Assembly (NCBI GenBank): GCA_003762715.1 | Contig: RIBJ01000033.1 | Coordinates: 82,602-146,601 of the forward strand | Direction of reading: 5' to 3' | DNA length: 64,000 nucleotides | DNA from: Muribaculaceae bacterium Isolate-104 (HZI) | Lineage (GTDB): Bacteria; Bacteroidota; Bacteroidia; Bacteroidales; Muribaculaceae | Shown here: one piece after another, positions 1-8,599 of the stretch | How positions within the stretch are numbered: position 1 is the first letter of the stretch | How the letters are laid out: each line of letters starts with the position of its first letter | Notes under the pieces: model-generated | What the model was told of the DNA's origin: nothing | The model's database searches: none | The model's input: the letters and a program-made list of their open reading frames with translations, nothing else | Made by a program: the position numbers and the translations under genes

Positions 1-121
1 GCTGTTGAGTTTAGGCGCCGTGACGGAGAGAATAGGGCAGTTTTCGGGCGCGGACACCGCGCGCAATCTCCGGCAGTTTCTGAGTATCGAAAAGAGGTGG
101 ACCGGGTTCAATCGCGGATAA
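1..121 (+). CDS. 3' end of an unidentified protein (partial)
   Basis: An open frame enters from the left edge (first full codon at base 2) and ends with TAA at 119-121, giving 39 residues that end in RWTGFNRG. GC-rich third positions match neighbouring genes, which supports real coding. The start lies outside the window and the tail is too short to place in a family. Only the Bacteroidota-type promoter at 177-208 follows, so no downstream partner is evident. Confidence 0.55.
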   Translation, partial: LLSLGAVTERIGQFSGADTARNLRQFLSIEKRWTGFNRG

Positions 122-176
122 ATGTTAACAGTTGACCAAAATTTGGGTTAAATTTTGTGTAAAAAGTTTGTGCCGT

Positions 177-208
177 TTTGTAGTCACATTTGAAATATTG
201 TAATTTTG
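177..208 (+). promoter_or_regulatory. Bacteroidota promoter for the 214-360 transcript
   Basis: A -33 TTTG at 177-180 and a -7 TAATTTTG at 201-208 are separated by 20 bases, a full match to the TTTG-N19-21-TAnnTTTG consensus of the Bacteroidota primary sigma factor. Start of transcription is expected near 214. Confidence 0.7.
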
Positions 209-213
209 TAGTG

Positions 214-360
214 TAAAAATTTTAGACATCGCAAAACGTTAATGCCTGCACCTCTTGGTGCAGCGCGCATGGTAAAGACGAGAGAGTTAACATATTAAAT
301 AGTTGTTTTATAGATAATTGTGTATTTGAAGCTTAAGGGAAGTCGCGAGACTTCCCTTTT
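214..360 (+). ncRNA. candidate small RNA, about 147 nt
   Basis: A consensus promoter lies directly upstream and a perfect-stem terminator ends the unit at 335-360. No ORF of useful length is present; only a nine-codon frame (269-298) could be read. An internal hairpin has a 7-bp stem (246-252 with 257-263) and a TCTT loop. I do not recognise an Rfam family. It could instead be a leader-peptide transcript or a regulator of the adjacent pilus operon; both are inference. Confidence 0.45.
335..360 (+). terminator. intrinsic terminator of the candidate small RNA
   Basis: A perfect 10-bp stem (335-344 with 349-358) closes a four-base GCGA loop and runs into TTTT on the + strand. It ends the transcript that starts near 214. 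Confidence 0.75.
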
Positions 361-379
361 GTCTTATATGGACGAGTGC

Positions 380-424
380 AAAAAAACAAGTGCCAACGAA
401 GTGAAAGTCACTTTGTTAGCACTT
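380..424 (-). terminator. terminator of the pilus operon
   Basis: The inverted repeat pairs 388-393 with 419-424, 395-397 with 414-416 and 399-403 with 409-413. Read on the minus strand it is followed by a run of seven T. It lies 25 bases beyond the stop codon of the last fimbrillin gene. Confidence 0.75.
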
Positions 425-448
425 ATTTGTATAAAGTGTCTGAATAAT

Positions 449-3400
449 TTATTTTTCGCGTATCGGTCTTACCGGTTGTCCGAATATCGGCGATGAAGTG
501 TAGTTGGGCAAGAAACTGTTGCTGCCGTCGCCCTTATATGCTATGTGAAACGCCGAGGTTGTGGATCCGGTGCTCTGGGTATTATACCAGCGTGCTGATG
601 CGGACGAGGTCATGAGTTCGCCTCCGAAGTTAATCTCAGGCCACATTCTAATTAAGTACGAAGGTGTTGTGTAGGGGAAATTTTCAACCATCCAACCGCT
701 TGCCGAGAAGAATATGATACCGTCGTCGGCATTGAACCTGTAGCCCCAGCCGCCTTCGGGGTCTCCTCCGTAGGGGGCATTGGCGAATTTGTCCTGGCTG
801 AAACAGTTGAATGCACGCGAGGGAGCCACGCAGAAGCCTACCGGACACGGGTCGTATACGGTCTTGACTATATTGTCATCGGGTTTGGTCAATGCGTCGC
901 TACGACCGTCGTTGGTCATGCACCACAGGTTCCAGTAAGCCTGGAAAGTGGCGTTGTCATCCGGGTAAGTCTTGTTTGGGAAGTAGTGTTCGGCGTCGCC
1001 CGTTCCCCACCATGTGAGTCCTATAGCAGCTGAGTTGATGTTATAGCCTCCGGCATGGTAATCGATACTTCCGCGGAAATCAGTCAGCTCATAGTGAAAA
1101 AACACATGAGGATTGCGTATTCCTGTGCCTATGGAAATGTCTTGATTCATGTGCCGGGCAACATCTATTCTTATGGTTTGTCCTCCTGAAGGCATATTGT
1201 TGTCCTGAACCGGGGCTTCGCCGGCGCGGGAACCGCCAGAGCGAGATGAAGTCACTACCGTGGCGGGATAGTTTTCAAGCACTCTGCCGTTGCCGAGTGT
1301 AATGGACACGGTAGGTATGTTGAAGAGGCGTCGCGGGTAAGCAGGGTCACTCACTGTAGCGTGCAAGGGATATCCGGCACGAACATGGGGCATTATAGCA
1401 GCCGGAGTGGGACGACCCCACTGGTAGTAGGGTACCACGCCTGATTTGGTAACTTCGTAGTGTGCCTGTACAATTCTGAGGCGGTCTTTGGATAGGGCTG
1501 TGTAGAACTGACTCTTGTTGTCGTCCACAGGCTTCATCTGGTCGGCTTTGTCCTCTGTAGTGTGGCGGTGTTGCTTGAGTTTGAGGAATACCTCGCGCTC
1601 CTGACCGTTTTCATCCACATCCGGTTCCGGAAAATGCCAGCCGAGGTCGACATCCATGAAGCTGAATGTCTCTCCCTCCGGAGTGGAAGCGGTGGTGGAG
1701 CCTTGCGCGGCATCGGCAACAAAGTCGGTTGCCCAGATGTGCCAGCTCCATGCAATATTGCCGGCGGCATCGTGCACGGCAACGTTGGCGTTGCCTTGAC
1801 CTATTGTAATGGGTGATATATACATTACAAGGTAGTCGCCCCTTATTTCAAGAGAGTCGGGGTCAACGAGATTGTAGGCGTTTTGCCATACCACTTTCGG
1901 ATTTCTTGGCTGTCCCACCTGGCTTCTTATCCAGGGTGTTCTGATTGCATTGTCGTTGTGGTCTACCAGATTGGGGTAGAGCATGTCGTTGACATTGTAT
2001 TTTGCCATCTGTGGCGCGGCATTGACTCTGTAGCTTGCCGGATTGTCGGCTCCGTTTTTGATAGCGTTGCCGTACACCAGCGGGAATTTGTACCAGCCGG
2101 GCGCATTTATCATGTAGGTGTTGGCTGTGTTCATCAGCCCGTTGTATGTCAGGGAAAGGTCAAGCGGATTGTCTCTGCTGCCTACCGGCTCCGCCTCCCT
2201 GAGCTTTTTGTTGTGCTTGTTGAGCACTGCAAAGGCTACCTGCGGCTTTACAGTGACATTGCCGCCCGCTTCGTCGTAGGAAAAAGTAATCCAGTCGGGT
2301 TTTTCAATCTCGTTTCCGTCTTTGTCGCAGTACACGGGGTGCCATTCGATTTCCTCGCGTTGCTGCGACACAATGTCTCCTTTTTTGTTGACCTGCGTCA
2401 TTATCATGAAGCTCTGCACAAAACGGTTTACGAACGAGCCTGTGTAAGGAGCCTTGTAGTACAGAGTGTCGTACGGCTCGGAGTACAGGTCGTGGTTGTA
2501 GAACAGCCCGTTAAGTTTGTCGGCAGTGTTTTTCGGATACGACATCTTGGGGTCAAAATGGCTGTTAAAGTACAGGAAGTACTGTACGAGCACGTCGTTG
2601 GAAATCATGTACTCGTATTTCTTGCCCGGCTCCCAAGAGGGGTGTTCTTTAGTGTATAGCGGCGCGCGGTATGTGAGGGGCACCTTACTGCCGGGGAGCG
2701 ACATCTCGATTTCGACAATCACATCTTCGGTAAGCTCCTGCGGCAGAAGAAACAGTGTGAAGCCGTTGTTGGTCAGATAGGGTCTGTCTTTGTCGTCAGG
2801 TCCCCAGCCTTCGCCGTACCACGGTCCGAGAACGCAACCATCGTCAAACTCATTTTTGTCGCCGCCAACAGATGGGTCGCGCTCGTCGCCCGGCAGCGGT
2901 ATCTCTTTTTTGAGATAGAACTGCATTGTGTCTCTGATGTTGCTCCACTCTCCCGGCTGGTAGTCTCTGATGTTTTCAGGATTCTGAAGGCGTGAGGTGA
3001 GCACATTCCTGTCGTAGTTGTAGGTGTAGGTACCTTTGCTTTTCACCCCCTTCACGCGAATGCTGTGTATTGTTCCGGCGAGTATGGGGTCTCCTACCGA
3101 AAAGTTTATCTGGGAGAGTATGTGGTGGAACTGCAGGGGGACCGTGCGGCGAAAATCACCGGGACAGGTGATAGCGTCAGCGGAAAGATCCACCTGCTGA
3201 GTGATGTCGGCTGGAGTAGTGTAGTTGAATTTAGCAGTTTCTCCGTCGAGTACCCGCTGGGTGTCAAATTCTACACCGGCATTGTATGGCGCGTAGGCGA
3301 AAAAACGGATGTTTTCCTGATGAATTCCGCTCCAGTAATAGTTTTCATCCGGTTTCCATCTGAAATCGTAATTCTCGGACGGGTCTTTGTACATCTTTAT

Positions 3401-3883
3401 ACTGTCGTTGACAATATAGTAAACATGTTCGGTGCCTGCAATGGGGTTGTCCCAGTCTCCGGAAAAGCAGATGCCAGTCAGCCCGACTTTCTGGTAGTGG
3501 TTGCGGTAGTTGGTACCTGTTACTTCATAGCCTCTCGATTCAGCGCTTTCAGGCTTGGAATCAGTTATATCGCCTACCTTCAGAAACAGGAATTTGTGAT
3601 TGTTGTCTGACGAGTCGTCAGATTTCAGCGGAATTGCTGTCTCGACCTTGCCAAATCCCTCTGTGTCTGTGCCGGCAGACCTTGAACTCCAGCTGTCTAT
3701 GTCAGAATGCATTGCAAAACCGAGCACCTCGGTGTCATCGTCAATGATGCCGGTGTCGGGGTCGACAATAGTGGGGTCAGAGCATGACGATGCTCCATAG
3801 AGGAGCATCGTCAGACTGCAGTATTTCAGATAATTTTTCAATTTTCCGGGAATATAGAGTTTGAGAGGTGTTGAGTTGCCCAA
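449..3883 (-). CDS. large fimbrillin-family lipoprotein (1144 aa)
   Basis: A secreted, lipid-anchored surface protein, probably the terminal or tip-type subunit of a type V pilus. The N-terminus has a hydrophobic stretch followed by a lipobox-like GASSC near residue 34, then an acidic TIVDPDTG linker. The body is about three times the length of a typical major fimbrillin. The C-terminal 150 residues carry VYDPCPVGFCVAPS (about residue 1000), a segment common at the end of large Bacteroidales fimbrillin-family proteins. A Ser/Gly/Arg-rich low-complexity stretch lies near residue 885-900 and contains SRAG. It is the last gene of a four-gene operon, 9 bases after the preceding fimbrillin. In type V pili, lipidated precursors are exported and then trimmed by an arginine-specific protease; SSRSAG near the N-terminus could be such a site, which is inference. 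Exact role (tip, stalk or adhesin) is not decided. Confidence 0.8.
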   Translation of the reverse strand: MGNSTPLKLYIPGKLKNYLKYCSLTMLLYGASSCSDPTIVDPDTGIIDDDTEVLGFAMHSDIDSWSSRSAGTDTEGFGKVETAIPLKSDDSSDNNHKFLFLKVGDITDSKPESAESRGYEVTGTNYRNHYQKVGLTGICFSGDWDNPIAGTEHVYYIVNDSIKMYKDPSENYDFRWKPDENYYWSGIHQENIRFFAYAPYNAGVEFDTQRVLDGETAKFNYTTPADITQQVDLSADAITCPGDFRRTVPLQFHHILSQINFSVGDPILAGTIHSIRVKGVKSKGTYTYNYDRNVLTSRLQNPENIRDYQPGEWSNIRDTMQFYLKKEIPLPGDERDPSVGGDKNEFDDGCVLGPWYGEGWGPDDKDRPYLTNNGFTLFLLPQELTEDVIVEIEMSLPGSKVPLTYRAPLYTKEHPSWEPGKKYEYMISNDVLVQYFLYFNSHFDPKMSYPKNTADKLNGLFYNHDLYSEPYDTLYYKAPYTGSFVNRFVQSFMIMTQVNKKGDIVSQQREEIEWHPVYCDKDGNEIEKPDWITFSYDEAGGNVTVKPQVAFAVLNKHNKKLREAEPVGSRDNPLDLSLTYNGLMNTANTYMINAPGWYKFPLVYGNAIKNGADNPASYRVNAAPQMAKYNVNDMLYPNLVDHNDNAIRTPWIRSQVGQPRNPKVVWQNAYNLVDPDSLEIRGDYLVMYISPITIGQGNANVAVHDAAGNIAWSWHIWATDFVADAAQGSTTASTPEGETFSFMDVDLGWHFPEPDVDENGQEREVFLKLKQHRHTTEDKADQMKPVDDNKSQFYTALSKDRLRIVQAHYEVTKSGVVPYYQWGRPTPAAIMPHVRAGYPLHATVSDPAYPRRLFNIPTVSITLGNGRVLENYPATVVTSSRSGGSRAGEAPVQDNNMPSGGQTIRIDVARHMNQDISIGTGIRNPHVFFHYELTDFRGSIDYHAGGYNINSAAIGLTWWGTGDAEHYFPNKTYPDDNATFQAYWNLWCMTNDGRSDALTKPDDNIVKTVYDPCPVGFCVAPSRAFNCFSQDKFANAPYGGDPEGGWGYRFNADDGIIFFSASGWMVENFPYTTPSYLIRMWPEINFGGELMTSSASARWYNTQSTGSTTSAFHIAYKGDGSNSFLPNYTSSPIFGQPVRPIREK

Positions 3884-3892
3884 AGGCTATAT

Positions 3893-5746
3893 TTATTTTG
3901 TTGTTGAAGAGCCGCTGTCGTTTTTTTTGTTGCTGCCTTCAACACCTTCCATGTCAATGATATCCGGCGGCAGATTGATCCATTCGTCTACAACTACCTT
4001 GAAGTCGATGGGTTTGCCGAGCACGGGGTCGCCCTGTTTTTTCTTGACCCAGTTGTGGTTCATGTCCTCTGTGCCAGGGTCCCAGAAGCGCACCCAGGGA
4101 TTTGGTGATATATTGTAGGCGGGGTTCTTTTTGTTCGGACGCGGATACAGGAACTGGTCGCTTGTCACCGGAATGTTGGGACCGTTTACCTGCCAGGGAC
4201 GGTCGCTAGCGTCTGTGCCAAACGACGGAGCCTCTACCCAGGGAGCGCTGTTGTCACCGAACATGTCAAGGTCGTCCGGCGGATATAGACCGGCGCCGCT
4301 GTTCTGTCCCATGAATTCGAGGATGTAGGTGTATTTGCAACCGGGTTTCCAGTCGGTGTCGATAGGCATGCACACCCATGCGAATTCGTTGGGGTCATAG
4401 CCACGGTCGTCGGCGGGAGTCACAATGTTGCCGTGTTCATCCTTGACTTCCGGCTGGCGGTAGGGGAAGATGAGGTGACGGTGCATGTGCTCTTCTGTGC
4501 CGTGGATATTGTAGATGTTTATCAGAAGCATGATGTAAGCTCCGTGGTTATTCACCGAGTCGGAGATTGTGGCTTTCTGGTTCACGCCTGTTCCTTCGTA
4601 CTCGATATGACGGTTTTTGTTCCACTCGGTGAGTTTCTGAGAAACGAGGAGCATGTTTTTGCGCTTGTTCTGGAATGTGAGCAGGTGGGTGAGTGTGTCG
4701 GGCTGGGTTATGTCTTCAAGCACAAGGTGGTCGCAGACACCGTCGCCGTTGTAGTCAGTATGGTCATAAAGACCTCCCACACCTGGTTCGTTATTGGAAT
4801 TGCCGTCATCGCCTGCACGGCTGCGTGTTGTCTCATCGCCTTCACCTTCGCCTCCGGTGTTGTCTCCTTCATTGTCTGAGTTGTCATCGCCGTCGTTAGG
4901 CTTGTTGCCGAGTCCGGGGAAACGGTTTGCCACGCTGCCGGCAACGGAGTGACCGAGCATTATGGGCTCGTCGAAGAAGTCGCCGAAGTGGTGGCGGTGG
5001 TATTCGTTGACTACGCCGTACTCGTTTCGTTCCGGCAAAATCCAATATAGAGGGTTGTCTCCTACACCGTAAGGTTTGGGCTGCGGGAAAATTACGTCAC
5101 CGTGGTCAATGATGTTGCAGAAGAATGCTGCCGCCACCATTACACGGACGTTACGGTTGGGGGAGTATGCGTAAAGCTCAATCTGGGAAGTCGCGTGGTG
5201 GAAATGCAGTTCCACACCGCTGACCTCGTTGTTGTATGAGCGTTTGTGTTCTATAATGGGGTCTTCCTGCTCCTCAAGCTCGTCTACAGGCTCGTAGTTG
5301 TGGATAATCTGTTTTTCAAATGTCACTTCCACACCTTTAGGCGATACTTCGCCTGTTTCGCGGTTTTTGAAAGTGCCTTCGAAACCCTTGATATAACGGT
5401 ACACCCAATAGTCGAGCCAAGCGGCATCGCGCGGGTAGAAGAAGGGCCCGCCCTCGATGTTCCAGCTCAGATGATAGTAGTTGTTTTCAATATCGTTGGG
5501 GTCTGCCTTGGTCACCAGGTTGTTATTGAAGAAGATGGTGCCGTCGGGACAGAACGCGTACACACGGAATGAGTCAAGATTCTGTGTGGTATGAATCAGT
5601 CCGGCACGGCTGATAGTGTTAACCGAGGTCACGAAACCGATGGGGTCGCCGGGATCCTCAGCCGTAATCACATTTTCTATGCACGATGTCAGTGCGCTGC
5701 AGGCGAGCACCCCTGCCGTAAGTAGCGAAATTGAATAACGATGCAT
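3893..5746 (-). CDS. fimbrillin-family lipoprotein with acidic insert (617 aa)
   Basis: A surface lipoprotein of the fimbrillin type and probably a pilus subunit. The signal sequence ends in lipobox LTSC (Cys22). Residues about 279-315 form an Asp/Glu/Gly/Asn-rich low-complexity insert, followed at about 330-338 by DYNGDGVCD, which has the DxNxDGxxD spacing of a calcium-binding loop as in dockerins and thrombospondin type 3 repeats. Two SRAG motifs are present, one about 25 residues after the lipid cysteine and one in the acidic insert. It is the third gene of the pilus operon, separated from the DUF5119 gene by 72 bases that contain a six-base tandem repeat. The C-terminal end is Ser/Thr/Lys-rich. 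A structural subunit and an adhesin are both possible. Confidence 0.8.
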   Translation of the reverse strand: MHRYSISLLTAGVLACSALTSCIENVITAEDPGDPIGFVTSVNTISRAGLIHTTQNLDSFRVYAFCPDGTIFFNNNLVTKADPNDIENNYYHLSWNIEGGPFFYPRDAAWLDYWVYRYIKGFEGTFKNRETGEVSPKGVEVTFEKQIIHNYEPVDELEEQEDPIIEHKRSYNNEVSGVELHFHHATSQIELYAYSPNRNVRVMVAAAFFCNIIDHGDVIFPQPKPYGVGDNPLYWILPERNEYGVVNEYHRHHFGDFFDEPIMLGHSVAGSVANRFPGLGNKPNDGDDNSDNEGDNTGGEGEGDETTRSRAGDDGNSNNEPGVGGLYDHTDYNGDGVCDHLVLEDITQPDTLTHLLTFQNKRKNMLLVSQKLTEWNKNRHIEYEGTGVNQKATISDSVNNHGAYIMLLINIYNIHGTEEHMHRHLIFPYRQPEVKDEHGNIVTPADDRGYDPNEFAWVCMPIDTDWKPGCKYTYILEFMGQNSGAGLYPPDDLDMFGDNSAPWVEAPSFGTDASDRPWQVNGPNIPVTSDQFLYPRPNKKNPAYNISPNPWVRFWDPGTEDMNHNWVKKKQGDPVLGKPIDFKVVVDEWINLPPDIIDMEGVEGSNKKNDSGSSTTK

Positions 5747-5770
5747 TTGGAGTGAAGAGTTAAGTAGTTA

Positions 5771-5794
5771 TATCTTTATCTTTATCTTTATCTT
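5771..5794 (-). repeat. four tandem copies of a 6-bp unit in the fimbrillin leader
   Basis: On the + strand TATCTT is repeated exactly four times (AAGATA on the coding strand). It sits 25-48 bases upstream of the fimbrillin start at 5746, in the untranslated gap between two operon genes. Short repeats of this kind can change copy number by slippage and so alter expression. Confidence 0.8.
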
Positions 5795-5818
5795 TAATTA
5801 GCAAAATTGGTTTTAGGG

Positions 5819-6820
5819 TCAGTTCATCGGAATGACGATAGGAGGAGTGCCTACCCAAGGGTCCACGACAACGCCCATGTCTTTCATGCCGCAGATGTCG
5901 AGACCTTTGACATTTACTACAATGTATCTTTGATTGGGCGCTTTTTCAATCTGGTCCGAAACGTCAAACTCAAAGAAGCGGTGGTCATCCTCTTCTGTCA
6001 CGACATATACCGCGAGCTTGTGGGCTTTCCGGGTGTCGTCGGGGCAGTGTCCGAATGCTATGAAGTGACCTTCAAGGGTTGTGTCATCGGTCTGAAGCAG
6101 AGAGAACGGCACTATGTTGTGTTCTCCGATACGTTTGGCATCGGCAACCGCTACCTTTCCGGCAAGACCGGATATTGTGCCTGATATTTTCTGTACGGTT
6201 TCCAGGCAGCCCACATCCTCGATTACCACATGTATATGGATTGTGAGGTTTTTAGGGTACAGGGTTACAACCTGCATCACACCTGGGTCGCCGTGTACAT
6301 ACACATCTTCTACCGCATGACCGTAGGCGTCTTCAGCCTCGCGCGACACTCTTTCATCTTCTGTGCCTTCAGCGCGCTTGATGTTTTCGTATGACTCGCT
6401 CAGGTCAAAATCACCGGCTCTCACTTCCATGCCGCTCAGCGGGTGAGCCTCGCGGGTGTACACATTGAATGTCTTGTGCGAGTCGGTGCCTTCGTACAGC
6501 AGGGTCTCTGTGTCGGAGTTGAGGCAAAGGAAATCATAGTCTCCGGACATCAGCTCTATTATGCCGCCCGATGTTCCTACAAAGTCAATGCGTTTTCTCT
6601 CGCTGCCGTCTTTCGGATACACATAAAGCGCCATGGACTTCACAAGGTCCTCGCCTTCGGGAGCATCCCACCAGGCGAAGTCGACCTTTAACATGCCGGT
6701 GTGCGGGTGGTGCCAGCACAAGGGTTTGTGTTCGCACGCAGCCGTTACAACAAGCAGGGCGATGAGGGTCGAAGTCCGTCTGACAAAGCTCAGTGAGAAT
6801 ATTTCAAAGAGGCGTTTCAT
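5819..6820 (-). CDS. DUF5119 / FimB-Mfa2-like pilus anchor lipoprotein (333 aa)
   Basis: A probable pilus assembly or anchor lipoprotein. After a hydrophobic signal comes AACEHKPLCWHHPH; the pattern of a lipid-anchored Cys followed by EH..LC..HPH is characteristic of DUF5119 proteins, which sit beside fimbrillins in gut Bacteroidales and resemble the FimB/Mfa2 anchors that end pilus growth. Next comes a predicted beta-sandwich with YVYPKDG and SGDYDFLCLN. The start codon overlaps the stop of the upstream DUF3575 gene by four bases (ATGA arrangement), indicating translational coupling. The role as anchor is inferred from family and context. Confidence 0.8.
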   Translation of the reverse strand: MKRLFEIFSLSFVRRTSTLIALLVVTAACEHKPLCWHHPHTGMLKVDFAWWDAPEGEDLVKSMALYVYPKDGSERKRIDFVGTSGGIIELMSGDYDFLCLNSDTETLLYEGTDSHKTFNVYTREAHPLSGMEVRAGDFDLSESYENIKRAEGTEDERVSREAEDAYGHAVEDVYVHGDPGVMQVVTLYPKNLTIHIHVVIEDVGCLETVQKISGTISGLAGKVAVADAKRIGEHNIVPFSLLQTDDTTLEGHFIAFGHCPDDTRKAHKLAVYVVTEEDDHRFFEFDVSDQIEKAPNQRYIVVNVKGLDICGMKDMGVVVDPWVGTPPIVIPMN

Positions 6821-8067
6821 TCTCCGTACCTCCTTTCTTCCGGGTCGTTAGAGTTGAGGTGACCGATGAGCCACACAAGCGAAACCTCTATTTTTGTAGG
6901 TGTTATGGCTTTGCGCCTGTGGGTTTTCTGCCATACATAATGGGTGTCTATCGGTTTGTATTCGTAAAACTCGCCCCAATGGTAGCCGAGTCCCAGAGTG
7001 AAATCAAGGTTCAGTCGGTTTTTAATAGGCAGGGAGTAACCGTAGGCAACGCCGGCTGCTTTGGTCCATCGTCTGCCCTGATAGCCAGTGTGTCCGAGCT
7101 CAAAGTCGTATGTTACAAGCTGGAAATACGGACCGATATGATGACCGGTGAGGGGCTTTTCCAATGCTTTTTTGCCAAACCATTTCCTCATTTCGATGTC
7201 ACCGCCATAAACGCGCCAGTACCAGTGAACCGCGTCGCTTTTCCACCAGGCGTATTCCCAGTTTACGGTGACACTCCAGTTGTTGCCCATGTACACATCT
7301 ATGCCGACATTGGGTATCAGAGCCGCATCGTAAAGCATATTGGTTTTGAGCGCTGCGTAAAATGGCAGCATGGGTCTTGGCTTGAGGTGGAGTTTGGGCA
7401 GGTTTACCGGTGTGGCAATGTTGAAGCGTCTGATTTCCTTCTTGATGCTGTCGAGACGGAACACCCTGTCGAAAATAATCTGCACCTGCGACGCACGCAA
7501 CGGCGGGTAGTATTTTTTATATAGGTATAGCCAGGGAATTGACCAGTTGAGTTTTTTTAGTCGTGCCACACGGTCGTCGCCGTCGCCGGGGTGGTCAATT
7601 ATGTAAAGCACCTGCTCGCGGTCGGGCACATCGGGGTCGTCCATGACATATCTCTTGAGACCCTCCCAGTCTACACCGGGATACTCGTATGTGATCTGGT
7701 CTTCGTTAAGAGGGTGGGCGGCGTGTTCATGGATGTACTCGGTGATACGGTCGGCACGCTGACGCGACAGCCAGTTGTTGAATCGGATTGTACCTTCGGG
7801 CGAGGCTCCACCCATGATGTTTACCGAACGGAAATGATAGCGGGGGTCGCTTTGGATTTTGTTCAGCTCGGTGATGAATGAGTCAAGCCTCTCGGCATTC
7901 TGATGAAGGTCGGGCAGCAGCTCCACTTTGGACTGCTTGAAGTAGATGCGCACTCCCATTGTGTCAGTAACCACTATCTGCGCGTTGCTTTGCAGGGTCG
8001 TAAAAAAGGCTCCGATACAAAGCACCGCGGACAAGAGCGCACTGTGTATGTTCTTTTTCTGTAGCAA
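6817..8067 (-). CDS. DUF3575 outer membrane protein with OmpA-like N-terminal part (416 aa)
   Basis: First gene of the pilus operon. The signal peptide ends near SNAQ (about residue 30). Residues about 30-130 resemble an OmpA-like fold (IYFKQSKVEL, GGASPEG, LSRQRADRITEYI), a part that in relatives contacts peptidoglycan or organises the periplasmic side. The C-terminal half (from about residue 235) matches DUF3575, a membrane beta-barrel rich in alternating aromatic strands (WEYAWW, YWRVYGG). Genes of this type open many Bacteroidales fimbrillin operons and probably help to insert or anchor the pilus in the outer membrane; that role is inferred. A promoter lies about 100 bases upstream. Confidence 0.82.
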   Translation of the reverse strand: MLQKKNIHSALLSAVLCIGAFFTTLQSNAQIVVTDTMGVRIYFKQSKVELLPDLHQNAERLDSFITELNKIQSDPRYHFRSVNIMGGASPEGTIRFNNWLSRQRADRITEYIHEHAAHPLNEDQITYEYPGVDWEGLKRYVMDDPDVPDREQVLYIIDHPGDGDDRVARLKKLNWSIPWLYLYKKYYPPLRASQVQIIFDRVFRLDSIKKEIRRFNIATPVNLPKLHLKPRPMLPFYAALKTNMLYDAALIPNVGIDVYMGNNWSVTVNWEYAWWKSDAVHWYWRVYGGDIEMRKWFGKKALEKPLTGHHIGPYFQLVTYDFELGHTGYQGRRWTKAAGVAYGYSLPIKNRLNLDFTLGLGYHWGEFYEYKPIDTHYVWQKTHRRKAITPTKIEVSLVWLIGHLNSNDPEERRYGE

Positions 8068-8168
8068 GCTGAGTGACAGATTGTTAATTTGTATTCCTGT
8101 ATTTATGGGGTAAGGTGTCTATAATTCCTGAGGTTCAAGCGTATAGAGCTTACGGCGCATAATATGGG

Positions 8169-8199
8169 CAAAAGTACTTAAAAAAATCGTTCGAGCAAT
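8169..8199 (-). promoter_or_regulatory. promoter of the pilus operon
   Basis: On the minus strand TACTTTTG (8169-8176) fits the -7 TAnnTTTG element, with ATTG (8196-8199) at the -33 position after 19 bases. The leader to the start at 8067 would be about 95 nt. Confidence 0.55.
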
Positions 8200-8283
8200 A
8201 CTTTTATGGAGTTTTTAACACAAAACATCTCTAAAAACGTAGCAAAAGTCTAAAAAAAACGGCAAAAATATGACGAGGAACGG

Positions 8284-8316
8284 AAATAAAAAGGCGGCAG
8301 TGTATTGGCTGCCGCC
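8284..8316 (-). terminator. minus-strand terminator upstream of the pilus operon
   Basis: A perfect 8-bp GC stem (8293-8300 with 8309-8316) is followed on the minus strand by TTTTTATTT. It faces away from the tolC gene, so it must end a leftward transcript that begins between here and about 8500. Confidence 0.65.
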
Positions 8317-8448
8317 CTGAATTTCCAATTTTTAATTCAACGTGTGTTTGTCTTAAAAAATCACCTAAATCAAAATCTCAATTCCTGCTGCTATATTGAT
8401 AGAGGAGGTTGATAATATTTGTTTAAGATGTGCTGAGTGCATAAAAAT
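8284..8448 (-). ncRNA. candidate leftward small RNA (about 165 nt)
   Basis: The terminator at 8284-8316 has no gene to serve. A -7-like TAAATTTG on the minus strand (8455-8462) would start a transcript of about 165 nt that ends at it. No ORF fits this interval. No family is recognised, and the -33 element is weak. The rest of the 8068-8661 gap holds only the promoters described here. Confidence 0.35.
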
Positions 8449-8454
8449 TCACTG

Positions 8455-8462
8455 CAAATTTA
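8455..8462 (-). promoter_or_regulatory. -7 element of the candidate leftward small RNA
   Basis: TAAATTTG on the minus strand matches TAnnTTTG. No convincing TTTG is present at the -33 position, so support is partial. Confidence 0.35.
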
Positions 8463-8591
8463 ATTATATTCCCTAATCAAGGGTGCGTTTGTTAAATAAA
8501 TTAAAGTAATTTAACTCTGGGGGCTATGGTAGTTGATTATTTTTCCAAAAAAGCTGCAAAAATTGACGAACAACGACAAAGCGCAAGTTGT

Positions 8592-8599
8592 TAATTTTG
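8592..8599 (+). promoter_or_regulatory. -7 element of the efflux operon
   Basis: TAATTTTG matches TAnnTTTG and lies 63 bases before the ATG at 8662. Its position inside a longer in-frame extension argues that translation starts at 8662, not at the more upstream ATG at 8533. Confidence 0.5.

Noticed and set aside
1883..2659. Long + strand open frame (258 codons) inside the large fimbrillin gene
   Set aside because: It lies antisense to a clear lipoprotein gene, has no recognisable domain and its composition follows that of the opposite strand.
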